Origin: a virus
Direction: 5' to 3' (one strand)
Virus record (IMG/VR): IMGVR_UViG_3300021959_000105
Location: 1-41,596 of that record
DNA length: 41,596 nt
The translations under genes were made by a program, and so were the position numbers. Under the pieces are notes generated by a model. The model was not told the origin of the DNA and did no database searches. It saw only the letters and a list, made by a program, of their open reading frames with translations. Positions within the stretch are counted from its first letter, which is position 1. Each line of letters begins with the position of its first letter. Of this stretch, positions 34,521 to 41,596 are shown in pieces.

Positions 34521-35623
34521 TGGCTTATACAACTATAGATGACCCAAGTGCATACTTTCAGACTGCTGTTTATTCAGGTAATGGCTCTACTGTAGTAACT
34601 GTAACAAACGATGGAAACTCAAGCTTACAACCAGATTTACTTTGGTTTAAAAAACGAGATAGTGCTGTTACCCATGTACTTATAGATACAAATAGAGGAG
34701 CAAATGTTACTTCAGGGTTTGGACCAACAGGATATAATATAGTTTTGAACACTGACTCAAATGTTGCAGAAATAGCTGACAGTTCGGGTGTAATGACAAT
34801 TACCTCTGATGGTTTTACCTGTAAAGAACTAACCTCTGCTGCAGGTAATGTTAGCACAGGCTCTATGTGTTGCTGGCAATGGCATTGTGATGCTGGTGAC
34901 AGAATTACATTTAGTGAAAGTGGAAATAATCCCGGCGGTGTTAGACAAACAAATGCTACAGCAGGACTTAGTATTATAGTTTATACAGGTACAGGAGCTA
35001 ATGCTAGTTGTGAAATAGCACATGGATTAGGAAAAGCACCTGAATTTATTATCTTCAAAAGAGGAAATAGTACAAATGGATGGGTTGTTTATCATAAAAG
35101 TGTAGGAATTGATAAAAAATTAGTTTTAAATGACACGGCTGCAGAAGATGCAGATGGTGCTTTTATGAACGGCACAATACCAAACGCTACTAATATTTTT
35201 GTAGGTGGTACTTCAACAAACACAAACGCAGATGGGGGTGGCTATAACTGCTATGCGTGGACTTCAGTACAAGGCTACAGCAAGTTTGGCAGTTATATCG
35301 GTAATGGAAGTACAGATGGTCCGTTTGTCTATACAGGCTTCAAACCTGCTTTTTTAATGATGAAAGAATCATCAAGTGCAGGTGGTAACTGGGTTATTTT
35401 TGATAATAAAAGAGATGTTGATAATGTTCTTATACATAGACTACACCCAAATACAACGGCAGGAGATAACACTTCAAGAAATTATATAGATTTTTATTCA
35501 AATGGTTTTAAAATGAGAAACACAGATGCAGACCATAATCAAACAGGTGAAACTATGGTATACATGGCTATTGCAGAAAATCCATTCGTAACATCAACAG
35601 GAGCGCCGGCAACGGCAAGATAA
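34520..35623 (+). CDS. Distal fibre protein, cassette 1 gene c (DUF7483-like)
   Basis: 367 residues. Beta-rich, with PDLLWFKKRDSAVTHVLIDT, GLSIIVYTGTGANASCEIAH GLGKAPEFIIFKRG (split here by a gap for readability), YSKFGSYIGNGSTDG, FVYTGFKPAFLMMKE and the end YMAIAENPFVTSTGAPATAR. It resembles a phage family I believe is filed as DUF7483, usually adjacent to LamG proteins; that label is from memory. Paralogue of the protein at 39915. Probably a receptor-contacting partner of the upstream lectin protein. Confidence 0.8.
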   Translation: MAYTTIDDPSAYFQTAVYSGNGSTVVTVTNDGNSSLQPDLLWFKKRDSAVTHVLIDTNRGANVTSGFGPTGYNIVLNTDSNVAEIADSSGVMTITSDGFTCKELTSAAGNVSTGSMCCWQWHCDAGDRITFSESGNNPGGVRQTNATAGLSIIVYTGTGANASCEIAHGLGKAPEFIIFKRGNSTNGWVVYHKSVGIDKKLVLNDTAAEDADGAFMNGTIPNATNIFVGGTSTNTNADGGGYNCYAWTSVQGYSKFGSYIGNGSTDGPFVYTGFKPAFLMMKESSSAGGNWVIFDNKRDVDNVLIHRLHPNTTAGDNTSRNYIDFYSNGFKMRNTDADHNQTGETMVYMAIAENPFVTSTGAPATAR

Positions 35624-35662
35624 CATGGCGAAGTATCGCCAAAGCACACTAGGAGAAATATT

Positions 35663-36229
35663 ATGTGGGCATTAATAGAAAGTAATTCTATAACAAAAAC
35701 ATTTAACAGACCTAAAGGGTTTACACTTGGGGACATTCAATATCCCGCAAGTATTTTTACTTTATGGTCAAAGGCGGAGAAAGAAGCAATCGGACTCTAT
35801 GAAATTATTGTAGATAATAGTAATTTAAAAGATAAAGAGTACTATATTAATGGAGCAGAGTCTCTAGCATGGAATTCGAGCGCAAAAACTGCAACAAAAT
35901 CATTTGCGAGTGCGACAGCGAAAGCTATAGCAGACGTAACAGTTGATGGTGTAGTTACAGAAGGATTAAAAACTAGTCATAAACGTATTATCAATGCACA
36001 AGCAGCAGGAAACTTACAATCAACAGATTGGATGGGAATAAGAGCAGCAGAAGGCGGAACGGCAATGCCAAGTGATACAAAAACAAAGAGAGCAGCTGTA
36101 AGAACAAAAGCAAATGCAATGTGCGTACAAATAGATGCCGCATCAGATGTAGATGCTTTAGCAGCACTTTATGTTTATAACGATGCAGATCCAGCAGTAA
36201 GACCATTAGGCGAATTGCCAACAGTTTAA
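35663..36229 (+). CDS. Fibre-assembly-like protein (DUF4376-like C-terminus)
   Basis: 188 residues with a good ribosome site (AGGAG about 9 bases before ATG). The N-terminus MWALIESNSITKTFNRPKGF and IFTLWSKAEKEAIGLYEII fits small phage fibre-associated proteins. The C-terminal half is helical with Ala/Lys-rich segments (TDWMGIRAAEGGTAMPSDTK, RTKANAMCVQIDAASDVDAL) and looks like the DUF4376 family found beside tail fibres. A chaperone role is possible. It lies between the two lectin cassettes. The 39-base gap before it contains only the ribosome site. Confidence 0.7.
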   Translation: MWALIESNSITKTFNRPKGFTLGDIQYPASIFTLWSKAEKEAIGLYEIIVDNSNLKDKEYYINGAESLAWNSSAKTATKSFASATAKAIADVTVDGVVTEGLKTSHKRIINAQAAGNLQSTDWMGIRAAEGGTAMPSDTKTKRAAVRTKANAMCVQIDAASDVDALAALYVYNDADPAVRPLGELPTV

Positions 36230-36240
36230 GGAGATAAACA

Positions 36241-37620
36241 ATGACCACCAAAATCAAAGCAGGAGTAATCGGAGACGGAGTCGTAGGAACTACTCAGATA
36301 GCAGCAAATGCTGTTACGAGTGCTAAACTCGCTCAAAATTCGGTTTTAACAAAGCATATTGATGATAACCAAATTGGTATTGATCAACTTAATGTTTCTG
36401 ATGGTTCTGATGGTCAAGCTCTTACAACTAACGGAAGTGGAACTTTATCTTTTGCTTCAGTTGGAGTTTCAGGCATAAGTTCAAGTGCTGATGCAACTGC
36501 TATAACTATTGGTGCAGATGAATCAGTAGATTTTGCAAAAGGCGTGGTTGTACTAGGTTCGGGAACAACAGCAGGAGTTTACTTAAATGGCACTAACTCA
36601 GACACAGCAACGCAAGGAAATTTTGTAAGATATGGAACTAACTTTGCAACACAAAGTAATGCAAACAATAGCCTGTTAATCACAAAAGCATTTAATGGCT
36701 CAACATTTTTAGATGCTTTTACTGTAAAAAGTGATGGTAGCGTGGGTATTGGTACTACAACAACTTTTAGTAACCCATTAACTCTCAACAAAGCAGCAGG
36801 TGCTGCTAACTCGCTTAATAATCAAATAGCATTAACTCATACTGGTGCATCTACTGCTTATCACATAAAAACAATAAGAGCAGCAGGTACAGATGAACCA
36901 GCAGGTTTAGCTTTTGTTGAAAATACAACAGAACGCACGAGGATTAATAGTGGCGGTGCTTTTAAAACCAAACAAGGTACTTCAGCTTATGCTAATTCAA
37001 CAAGTAACTATAATGAAATTTGTTCTAATGCAGATGCAACAGCAAACTTATTAGTTAGACAAGGTTCAACTTATTATGCAGATTGTATAAATCTTTGGTA
37101 TTACGCTTCTACTGGACCAAATAATGTACATTCAAATTTTATACACGCTTTAGACGAACAAGCAACAAGAGCAAAATTATATTCTAATGGGGGATTTGCT
37201 AACTATCAATCAAATGACTCTAATCTTTGTGATGAAAGAGAAAAGAAAAACATAGTTGTGTCTGATAGCACTTGGAATGATGTGAAATCTTGGAATATTA
37301 AAAAATTCCATTACAACGAAGATGAGAATAGTGATTCTAAAAGATATGGTGTTATTGCACAAGACATAGAAAAAACAAATCCAGAATTAATAACAGACTG
37401 GGAAAAGAACGCAAAAAGAGAGCAAGAACTTTGGCAAGAAGACGATAGACCGCTTCCTGACGGCGTTTCTGTTGGAGACGAAAAAACTCCTGCACAAGTA
37501 CAAGTAATGAGAAAAGCTGTTAAAGAACAGCAAATGTATATTATGGCGATTAAAGCATTACAAGAAGCTATGACAGAAATAGAATCTTTAAAAGCAAGAA
37601 TAGAAACACTAGAGGGATAA
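36241..37620 (+). CDS. Tail fibre with variant S74 chaperone (Cys at cleavage position)
   Basis: 459 residues; strong ribosome site (AAGGAGA 7 bases before ATG). N-terminus VVGTTQIAANAVTSAKLAQN and NSVLTKHIDDNQIGIDQLNV, then the GQALTTNGSGTLSFASV module, then a beta-rich head (about 80-325). The S74 domain begins LCDEREKKNI: C330-D331 stands where the other two fibres have Ser-Asp. KRYGVIAQDIEKTNPELI and the terminal helix (IESLKARIETLEG) are typical of the domain. It is the only one of the three without YadA-like repeats. It may fold and cut itself differently, or not at all. Confidence 0.87.
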   Translation: MTTKIKAGVIGDGVVGTTQIAANAVTSAKLAQNSVLTKHIDDNQIGIDQLNVSDGSDGQALTTNGSGTLSFASVGVSGISSSADATAITIGADESVDFAKGVVVLGSGTTAGVYLNGTNSDTATQGNFVRYGTNFATQSNANNSLLITKAFNGSTFLDAFTVKSDGSVGIGTTTTFSNPLTLNKAAGAANSLNNQIALTHTGASTAYHIKTIRAAGTDEPAGLAFVENTTERTRINSGGAFKTKQGTSAYANSTSNYNEICSNADATANLLVRQGSTYYADCINLWYYASTGPNNVHSNFIHALDEQATRAKLYSNGGFANYQSNDSNLCDEREKKNIVVSDSTWNDVKSWNIKKFHYNEDENSDSKRYGVIAQDIEKTNPELITDWEKNAKREQELWQEDDRPLPDGVSVGDEKTPAQVQVMRKAVKEQQMYIMAIKALQEAMTEIESLKARIETLEG

Positions 37621-37621
37621 C

Positions 37622-37867
37622 ATGGCAAAAACAACAGTATCAAGCGGATATATAGCAGCAGGAGCAGTCGGAGTAACCGAACTAGCTTTCTCTGACGGTA
37701 CCGCAGGACAATTTTTAAAAACAAATGGTAGTGGAACACTTAGTTTCGGAACTGTAGGCACAGGTCTAACAGTTGTCGGAAGGGGTGCAAACACTGCCGT
37801 ATCAGTAACAAATGGCAACATAGTAGTTGTCGCAAGAAGCGGAAACGTGAACGTAGGAGTATCATAA
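37622..37867 (+). CDS. Small fibre-module protein
   Basis: 81 residues starting two bases after the previous stop (and two bases before the next gene). The central part is one free-standing copy of the module SDGTAGQFLKTNGSGTLSFG found inside three of the larger fibres. The remainder is short strand-forming sequence (TGLTVVGRGANTAVSVTNGN). It may be a separately encoded fibre subunit or a leftover from recombination. Confidence 0.65.
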   Translation: MAKTTVSSGYIAAGAVGVTELAFSDGTAGQFLKTNGSGTLSFGTVGTGLTVVGRGANTAVSVTNGNIVVVARSGNVNVGVS

Positions 37868-37868
37868 C

Positions 37869-38516
37869 ATGGCAGATAGATTTCCTCTAGTAGTAGACTC
37901 ATCTAATAATAACATCAAGGAATTACCTGATGGAGATTCCCTACTACTCGGAGACAGCGAAAAATTAAGACTCGGTGATGGACAAGATTTAAACTTGTAT
38001 CATGATGGGTCAAATTCATACTTAGCAAATAGTACAGGAGCATTAAAATTAGCAACAGAGACAAGTGGTATCGCAATAACAATCGGACACACTACTTCAG
38101 AGACTACAGTTGCAGATAATTTGACAACAACAGGTAATGCAACCACAACAGGCACAAGTACATTTACAGGAGTTGCAACAGCGTCAACTTCCTCAAATAT
38201 AACACAAACAGCACTTACTTCGAGTAGTAACGCAGTGGCATGGGATGCAGCAGCAAAAGCAAATGCATATCATGTTACTACTGAGAATACAACTTTTTCA
38301 GCTCCAAGTAACGCAGTAGAAGGTGCAATTATTAGTGTAGAGCTTGCCCAGGGTGGCACGGCTAGAACAGTTGCATGGAATACAGTATTTGAGTTCGCAG
38401 CTTCAACAGCACCAACAGTCACAGCAACAGCAAACAAAACAGATATATTTGCTTTTCGATATAATGGCTCAGTCTGGCAAGAAATTGGCAGAATACAGAA
38501 TATGGCACAAACATAA
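37869..38516 (+). CDS. Short fibre protein, cassette 2 gene a
   Basis: 215 residues. N-terminus is different from cassette 1 gene a: MADRFPLVVDSSNNNIKELP and LRLGDGQDLNLYHDGSNSYL, a motif widely used in phage fibres. The C-terminal 98 residues match cassette 1 gene a at all but about eight positions. The two coding regions differ at many synonymous positions. The stop overlaps the next ATG (TAATG). Confidence 0.8.
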   Translation: MADRFPLVVDSSNNNIKELPDGDSLLLGDSEKLRLGDGQDLNLYHDGSNSYLANSTGALKLATETSGIAITIGHTTSETTVADNLTTTGNATTTGTSTFTGVATASTSSNITQTALTSSSNAVAWDAAAKANAYHVTTENTTFSAPSNAVEGAIISVELAQGGTARTVAWNTVFEFAASTAPTVTATANKTDIFAFRYNGSVWQEIGRIQNMAQT

Positions 38517-39913
38517 TGGAAACATTACAACGGCTACATAATCGAGGAAGTATATCTACTGGTCCTTATCAGGTTGATAACTCTACTGCTTTTGATAGAA
38601 CAAGAACTGAGTATTATACACGAGATGTTTCTAGTTCAGGTAGTAGAACTACAGGCACAATTAGTATGTGGGTTAAAAGAGGTAGAGGAGATTTAGCTCA
38701 ATACCTTTTTACTTTTGGCAACACTGATAATGATGATGGCAGAACTTTTGCTAGGTTTCAGGTTGATAATACGTTATGGATTGGCGGAGGTTCTACTTTT
38801 TGGAGAAAAACAAGTAAAGTTTTTCGAGATTTTGCAGCATGGTATCACATTGTAGTTGCTTTTGATACAACCCAAAGTACAGCCAATGACAGAATTAAAT
38901 TATATGTTAATGGTGTGCAAGAAACTAGTTTTTCAGCAACAGCTAATCCAAGCCAAAACGGCAATTTAGGTCTTAATTTTCAAAAACAAGTTATAGGATA
39001 TAATTCAATAGATAATGGACAGCCTTATGATGGCAATATTTGCGAAGTTGTTATACAAGATGGAGTTGCTTCTGCACCTACAGAGTTTGGTGAGTTTGAT
39101 GAAGATACTGGTATTTGGATTCCTATTGATCCGAGTGGAGTAACTTTTGGAACTAATGGTGCTTACTTAAACTTTGCAGATTCCGGAACTATGGGGAATG
39201 ATGCAAGTGGTGGTACAGACTTCACAGCTAATAATTTAAACTCTACAGACTTGAGTGAAGACACCTGCACAAATAATTTTGCAACATGGGACTACAATAC
39301 AGGGTACTTACAAGGCGATGCTACAGCTTTTACAGCGGGTAATTTAATACGACAAGGAGGAGGTAGTGCTTATACCGCTTGTGTAGGAACTATTGGTATA
39401 AATCCTTTTTCGAATACTAATAAATGGTATTTCGAAATTGAGTCATCTGCAACTATTAATGGCTCTAGTAATGAAATTTTATTTGGATTAATTAGTACAA
39501 CAACGATGTTAGATGGATCTCATGCTAATACTAATGTCTTCAGTGGGGACAGTGGCAATTTTGTAAGATATGCATCAGCAAGTTTTGCGGGAGAAGGGGC
39601 ACTTCAGGCAGGAGGAATAGTAGGAATTTTATTAGAATGTGGTACTACTCCTGTTTTTAAAATATATAAAAATGATTCACTTGTGTGGACTAAAACACAC
39701 GGCTCAGGAGGAGTTACTTTTGAAGATGAGTTTTATTTGCCTTATGTAGCTGGAGCTAGTACAAGTTTAGAAGTAATAGCAAACTTTGGAAATCCTGTAC
39801 AAGAATTCGCTGTAGCATCAGGAAATTCTGATCCAAATGGATATGGCAATTTTGAATTTACAACAAAAGGTGGTTACGCATTATGTACAAAGAATTTAGA
39901 GGAGTTCGGATAA
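38516..39913 (+). CDS. LamG plus SPRY-like lectin fibre protein, cassette 2 gene b
   Basis: 465 residues, paralogue of the protein at 33084. Matching landmarks: NRGSIST near the start, ISMWVKRGRGD, KVFRDFAAWYHIVVAFDTTQ, IKLYVNGVQETSF, FGEFDEDTGIWIPID, KWYFEIESSATINGSSNEIL (SPRY start) and the end GYALCTKNLEEFG. Overall moderately similar, with the sugar-facing regions differing most. Likely to bind a different glycan. Confidence 0.85.
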   Translation: METLQRLHNRGSISTGPYQVDNSTAFDRTRTEYYTRDVSSSGSRTTGTISMWVKRGRGDLAQYLFTFGNTDNDDGRTFARFQVDNTLWIGGGSTFWRKTSKVFRDFAAWYHIVVAFDTTQSTANDRIKLYVNGVQETSFSATANPSQNGNLGLNFQKQVIGYNSIDNGQPYDGNICEVVIQDGVASAPTEFGEFDEDTGIWIPIDPSGVTFGTNGAYLNFADSGTMGNDASGGTDFTANNLNSTDLSEDTCTNNFATWDYNTGYLQGDATAFTAGNLIRQGGGSAYTACVGTIGINPFSNTNKWYFEIESSATINGSSNEILFGLISTTTMLDGSHANTNVFSGDSGNFVRYASASFAGEGALQAGGIVGILLECGTTPVFKIYKNDSLVWTKTHGSGGVTFEDEFYLPYVAGASTSLEVIANFGNPVQEFAVASGNSDPNGYGNFEFTTKGGYALCTKNLEEFG

Positions 39914-39914
39914 T

Positions 39915-41012
39915 ATGGCATACTCAGATATAAAAGACCCAAGTGCACATTTTCAGACTAAATTATGGACTGGTAATGCAAGTTCAAATGAAATTACCTT
40001 TGATGGTAATAGTGATTTACAAGCAGATTGGATTTGGCATAAAGAACAAAATGACACTAATGGTTGGCATCAAACTGATACTAGTATAGGAATTGCTAAT
40101 TATCTTGCTTCTGAAAGTAGTGCTGCGGAGTATGGGGTTGGTAGTGCTTATGTATCTGCAATAGGCAGCAATTCAATTACCTATGGTAGTGGTGATAGCT
40201 CTTTTAATTCTAATTCAGTAGCACAGGCTACATGGGCGTGGAAAGCCAATGGTGGAACAACGGCTAGTAATACGACAGGAAATGGTATTGACTCTACTGT
40301 TCAAGCAAATACAACAGCAGGTTTTAGTATTGTTACTTACACAGGTAATGGTACACAAAGCGGACAAACAGTAGGACATGGCTTGGGTGCTGTTCCTAAA
40401 ATGATTATTTCTAAAGATAGAAATGCATCGTCTAATGTTCCTAATTGGCGTGTTTATACTGTGGGCATGGGTAACACTAAATATTTAACTTTAGATACCG
40501 ATGCTGCTGCTGGAACTTATAACGATTGGGATAATACAACTCCAACATCTTCAGTATATTCAGTAGGTGGTGCAGGTGGTTATACTCCAACAAACAACAA
40601 TAACACTCCTTATGTAGCTTATGTATTTGCAGATGTTCAAGGCTTCTCAAAATTTGGTTCTTATGTCGGTAATGGTTCTGGAACTTCTGATGGAACTTTT
40701 GATGGAGCTTTTGTCTATTTAGGTTTTAAACCTGCTTGGGTGTTGATTAAAAGGGCAAGTTATTCAGCAGGAGATGGATGGGTACTTTTTGATAACGAAA
40801 GAGGACCTATTAATTACAACCAAAATCAACTAAACCCTGCTAGCACCGCAGCAGAATCAGGTGCGGTCTATGATGCAGTAGATTTTTTAAGTAATGGGTT
40901 TAAAGCTAGAACAGGTAGAGCAGGTGTAAATGCTTCAGGCAGTACATACATCTACATGGCATTTGCAGAAAATCCATTTGTCGCAGGTGGAGTTCCCACA
41001 ACCGCAAGATAA
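39915..41012 (+). CDS. Distal fibre protein, cassette 2 gene c (DUF7483-like)
   Basis: 365 residues, paralogue of the protein at 34520. Shared landmarks: DPSAHFQTKLWTGN, GFSIVTYTGNGTQSGQTVGH, GLGAVPKMII, FSKFGSYVGNGSG, FVYLGFKPAWVLIK, YIYMAFAENPFVAG and the end PTTAR. It is the last gene of the plus-strand late region and its stop is only 5 bases before the convergent terminator. Confidence 0.8.
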   Translation: MAYSDIKDPSAHFQTKLWTGNASSNEITFDGNSDLQADWIWHKEQNDTNGWHQTDTSIGIANYLASESSAAEYGVGSAYVSAIGSNSITYGSGDSSFNSNSVAQATWAWKANGGTTASNTTGNGIDSTVQANTTAGFSIVTYTGNGTQSGQTVGHGLGAVPKMIISKDRNASSNVPNWRVYTVGMGNTKYLTLDTDAAAGTYNDWDNTTPTSSVYSVGGAGGYTPTNNNNTPYVAYVFADVQGFSKFGSYVGNGSGTSDGTFDGAFVYLGFKPAWVLIKRASYSAGDGWVLFDNERGPINYNQNQLNPASTAAESGAVYDAVDFLSNGFKARTGRAGVNASGSTYIYMAFAENPFVAGGVPTTAR

Positions 41013-41016
41013 TAAA

Positions 41017-41037
41017 AAAGGGGCATATAGCCCCTTT
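41017..41037. terminator. Bidirectional rho-independent terminator
   Basis: AAAGGGGC (41017-41024) pairs with GCCCCTTT (41030-41037) around the loop ATATA. On the minus strand the hairpin is followed by a run of six T (the A-run 41014-41019), an excellent terminator for the convergent genes. On the plus strand ATTGTTT follows. It separates the late region from the nrdB side. Confidence 0.85.
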
Positions 41038-41042
41038 ATTGT

Positions 41043-41264
41043 TTAACTTTCTTCACTCACAGGTGGTTCAAGTAATTTTTCCAATCTCTGACTAAAACCT
41101 TCTCTAGCCAAATTCATGGTATCCTGATTCATCTTTATTTGCGAAAGCTGATTATCAATATTGCTAATGCAGTTGATAAAGTACTTCGCGTCATCTGAAA
41201 GATCGGAAATATTGTACTCTACATCATTAATTGTGATAGTAGGGTTTTCTGATTGTACACTCAT
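41043..41264 (-). CDS. Small conserved phage protein (DUF6447-like)
   Basis: 73 residues on the minus strand. The motif ITINDVEYNISDLSDDAKYF followed by a helix (IDNQLSQIKMNQDTMNLARE) matches a small family common in marine phages, which I recall as DUF6447; the label is unverified. Its ATG overlaps the nrdB stop (ATGA), so it is the last gene of a transcript that includes nrdB. Function unknown; helical, cytoplasmic, possibly a small partner protein. Confidence 0.75.
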   Translation of the reverse strand: MSVQSENPTITINDVEYNISDLSDDAKYFINCISNIDNQLSQIKMNQDTMNLAREGFSQRLEKLLEPPVSEES

Positions 41265-41596
41265 TTAAATATATCCTGCCAATTTCCTTGTGTACTAGCT
41301 TTAGCATACTCAGTAGCACGGTTTTCAAAAAAGTTGGTATGCTCAACTGCGTTAACTTGCATATCAATCCACGGCAAAGGGTTCTCATCACTACTATGAA
41401 AGATATTTTTCATACCTAATCCTAGTAATCTTCTATCCGCAATATAACGAATATACTCTTTTACCTCAGCTGCTGTTAGATTTGGAATGTCTGCTTTATC
41501 AAAACAAATATCAATAAACTTATCTTCTAGTTCTACTACTCTTTCAGCAGCACAATAGATTTCATACTTTAGTTTATCTGTCCATATCTCTGGATT
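41261..41596 (-). CDS. Class I ribonucleotide reductase beta subunit, 3' end (partial)
   Basis: The last 111 codons plus stop are present; the gene continues beyond the window. The sequence has unmistakable NrdB features: LTAAEVKEYIRYIADRRLLG, ENPLPWIDMQ, VNAVEHTNFFENRATEYAKA and the tail STQGNWQDIFK, the part that docks into NrdA. The iron ligands and the radical tyrosine lie upstream, outside the window. Phages carry this to raise dNTP supply for DNA replication, common in marine phages. It probably marks the start of the replication/nucleotide module transcribed towards the late region. Confidence 0.93.
   Translation of the reverse strand, partial: NPEIWTDKLKYEIYCAAERVVELEDKFIDICFDKADIPNLTAAEVKEYIRYIADRRLLGLGMKNIFHSSDENPLPWIDMQVNAVEHTNFFENRATEYAKASTQGNWQDIFK

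Noticed and set aside
35625-35675. 16-codon reading frame in the gap before the 35663 gene
   Set aside because: It overlaps the start of the next gene, has no ribosome site of its own, and shows no recognisable sequence; the gap is sufficiently explained by the AGGAG ribosome site.
21692-41012. Diversity-generating retroelement acting on the lectin genes
   Set aside because: No reverse transcriptase gene, no template/variable repeat pair with adenine-specific differences was seen in the window; differences between paralogues are spread over all bases.

Overview
The window looks like the late, structural half of a tailed dsDNA bacteriophage with a long non-contractile tail (siphovirus type, HK97-like head, lambda-like tail). 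It is AT-rich, and nearly every plus-strand gene overlaps its neighbour by 1, 4 or 14 bases or lies within a few dozen bases of it. The fibre vocabulary (YadA-like head repeats, S74 chaperone tails, LamG/SPRY lectins, 'IAxN' repeats, a cupredoxin-like module) and the phage-encoded ribonucleotide reductase suggest a marine phage. The host cannot be read from the sequence. No integrase, repressor, tRNA, terminase, holin or endolysin is visible here.

Layout. (1) 1-86: a strong sigma70-like promoter. (2) 87-6517: HNH protein, portal, a small DNA-binding-like protein, a fused protease-scaffold-major capsid gene, then three connector/neck/tail-terminator genes. (3) 6584-19535: a tail module in lambda order: tail tube (V), chaperones G and GT with a programmed -1 frameshift, tape measure (H), M, L, K-like (JAMM domain only), I, J. 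(4) 19535-21600: three tandem small proteins with a common N-terminal module plus two small accessory proteins. (5) 21633-21662: a second promoter almost identical to the first, which opens the fibre region. (6) 21692-41012: about 19 kb of fibre and receptor-recognition genes, including three S74-chaperone fibres and two copies of a three-gene lectin cassette. (7) 41017-41037: a bidirectional terminator, then on the minus strand a small protein and the 3' end of nrdB.

How it works together. The first promoter should drive head and tail genes and the second should add transcripts for the fibres. Hairpins after the capsid and tail-tube genes could adjust the high capsid and tube output. The frameshift sets the G:GT ratio for tape-measure-guided tail assembly, and the fibre locus looks like an actively shuffled, modular receptor-binding system.

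Most notable: the frameshift signal with its stem-loop (8355-8394); the in-frame internal start with its own ribosome site inside the protease-capsid fusion (2521); a predicted type-1 copper (cupredoxin) signature in a fibre; an insertion between the Fe-S cysteines of the L-like tip protein; the twin promoters; and the duplicated lectin cassette. All family assignments come from reading the protein sequences by eye. No database search was possible.
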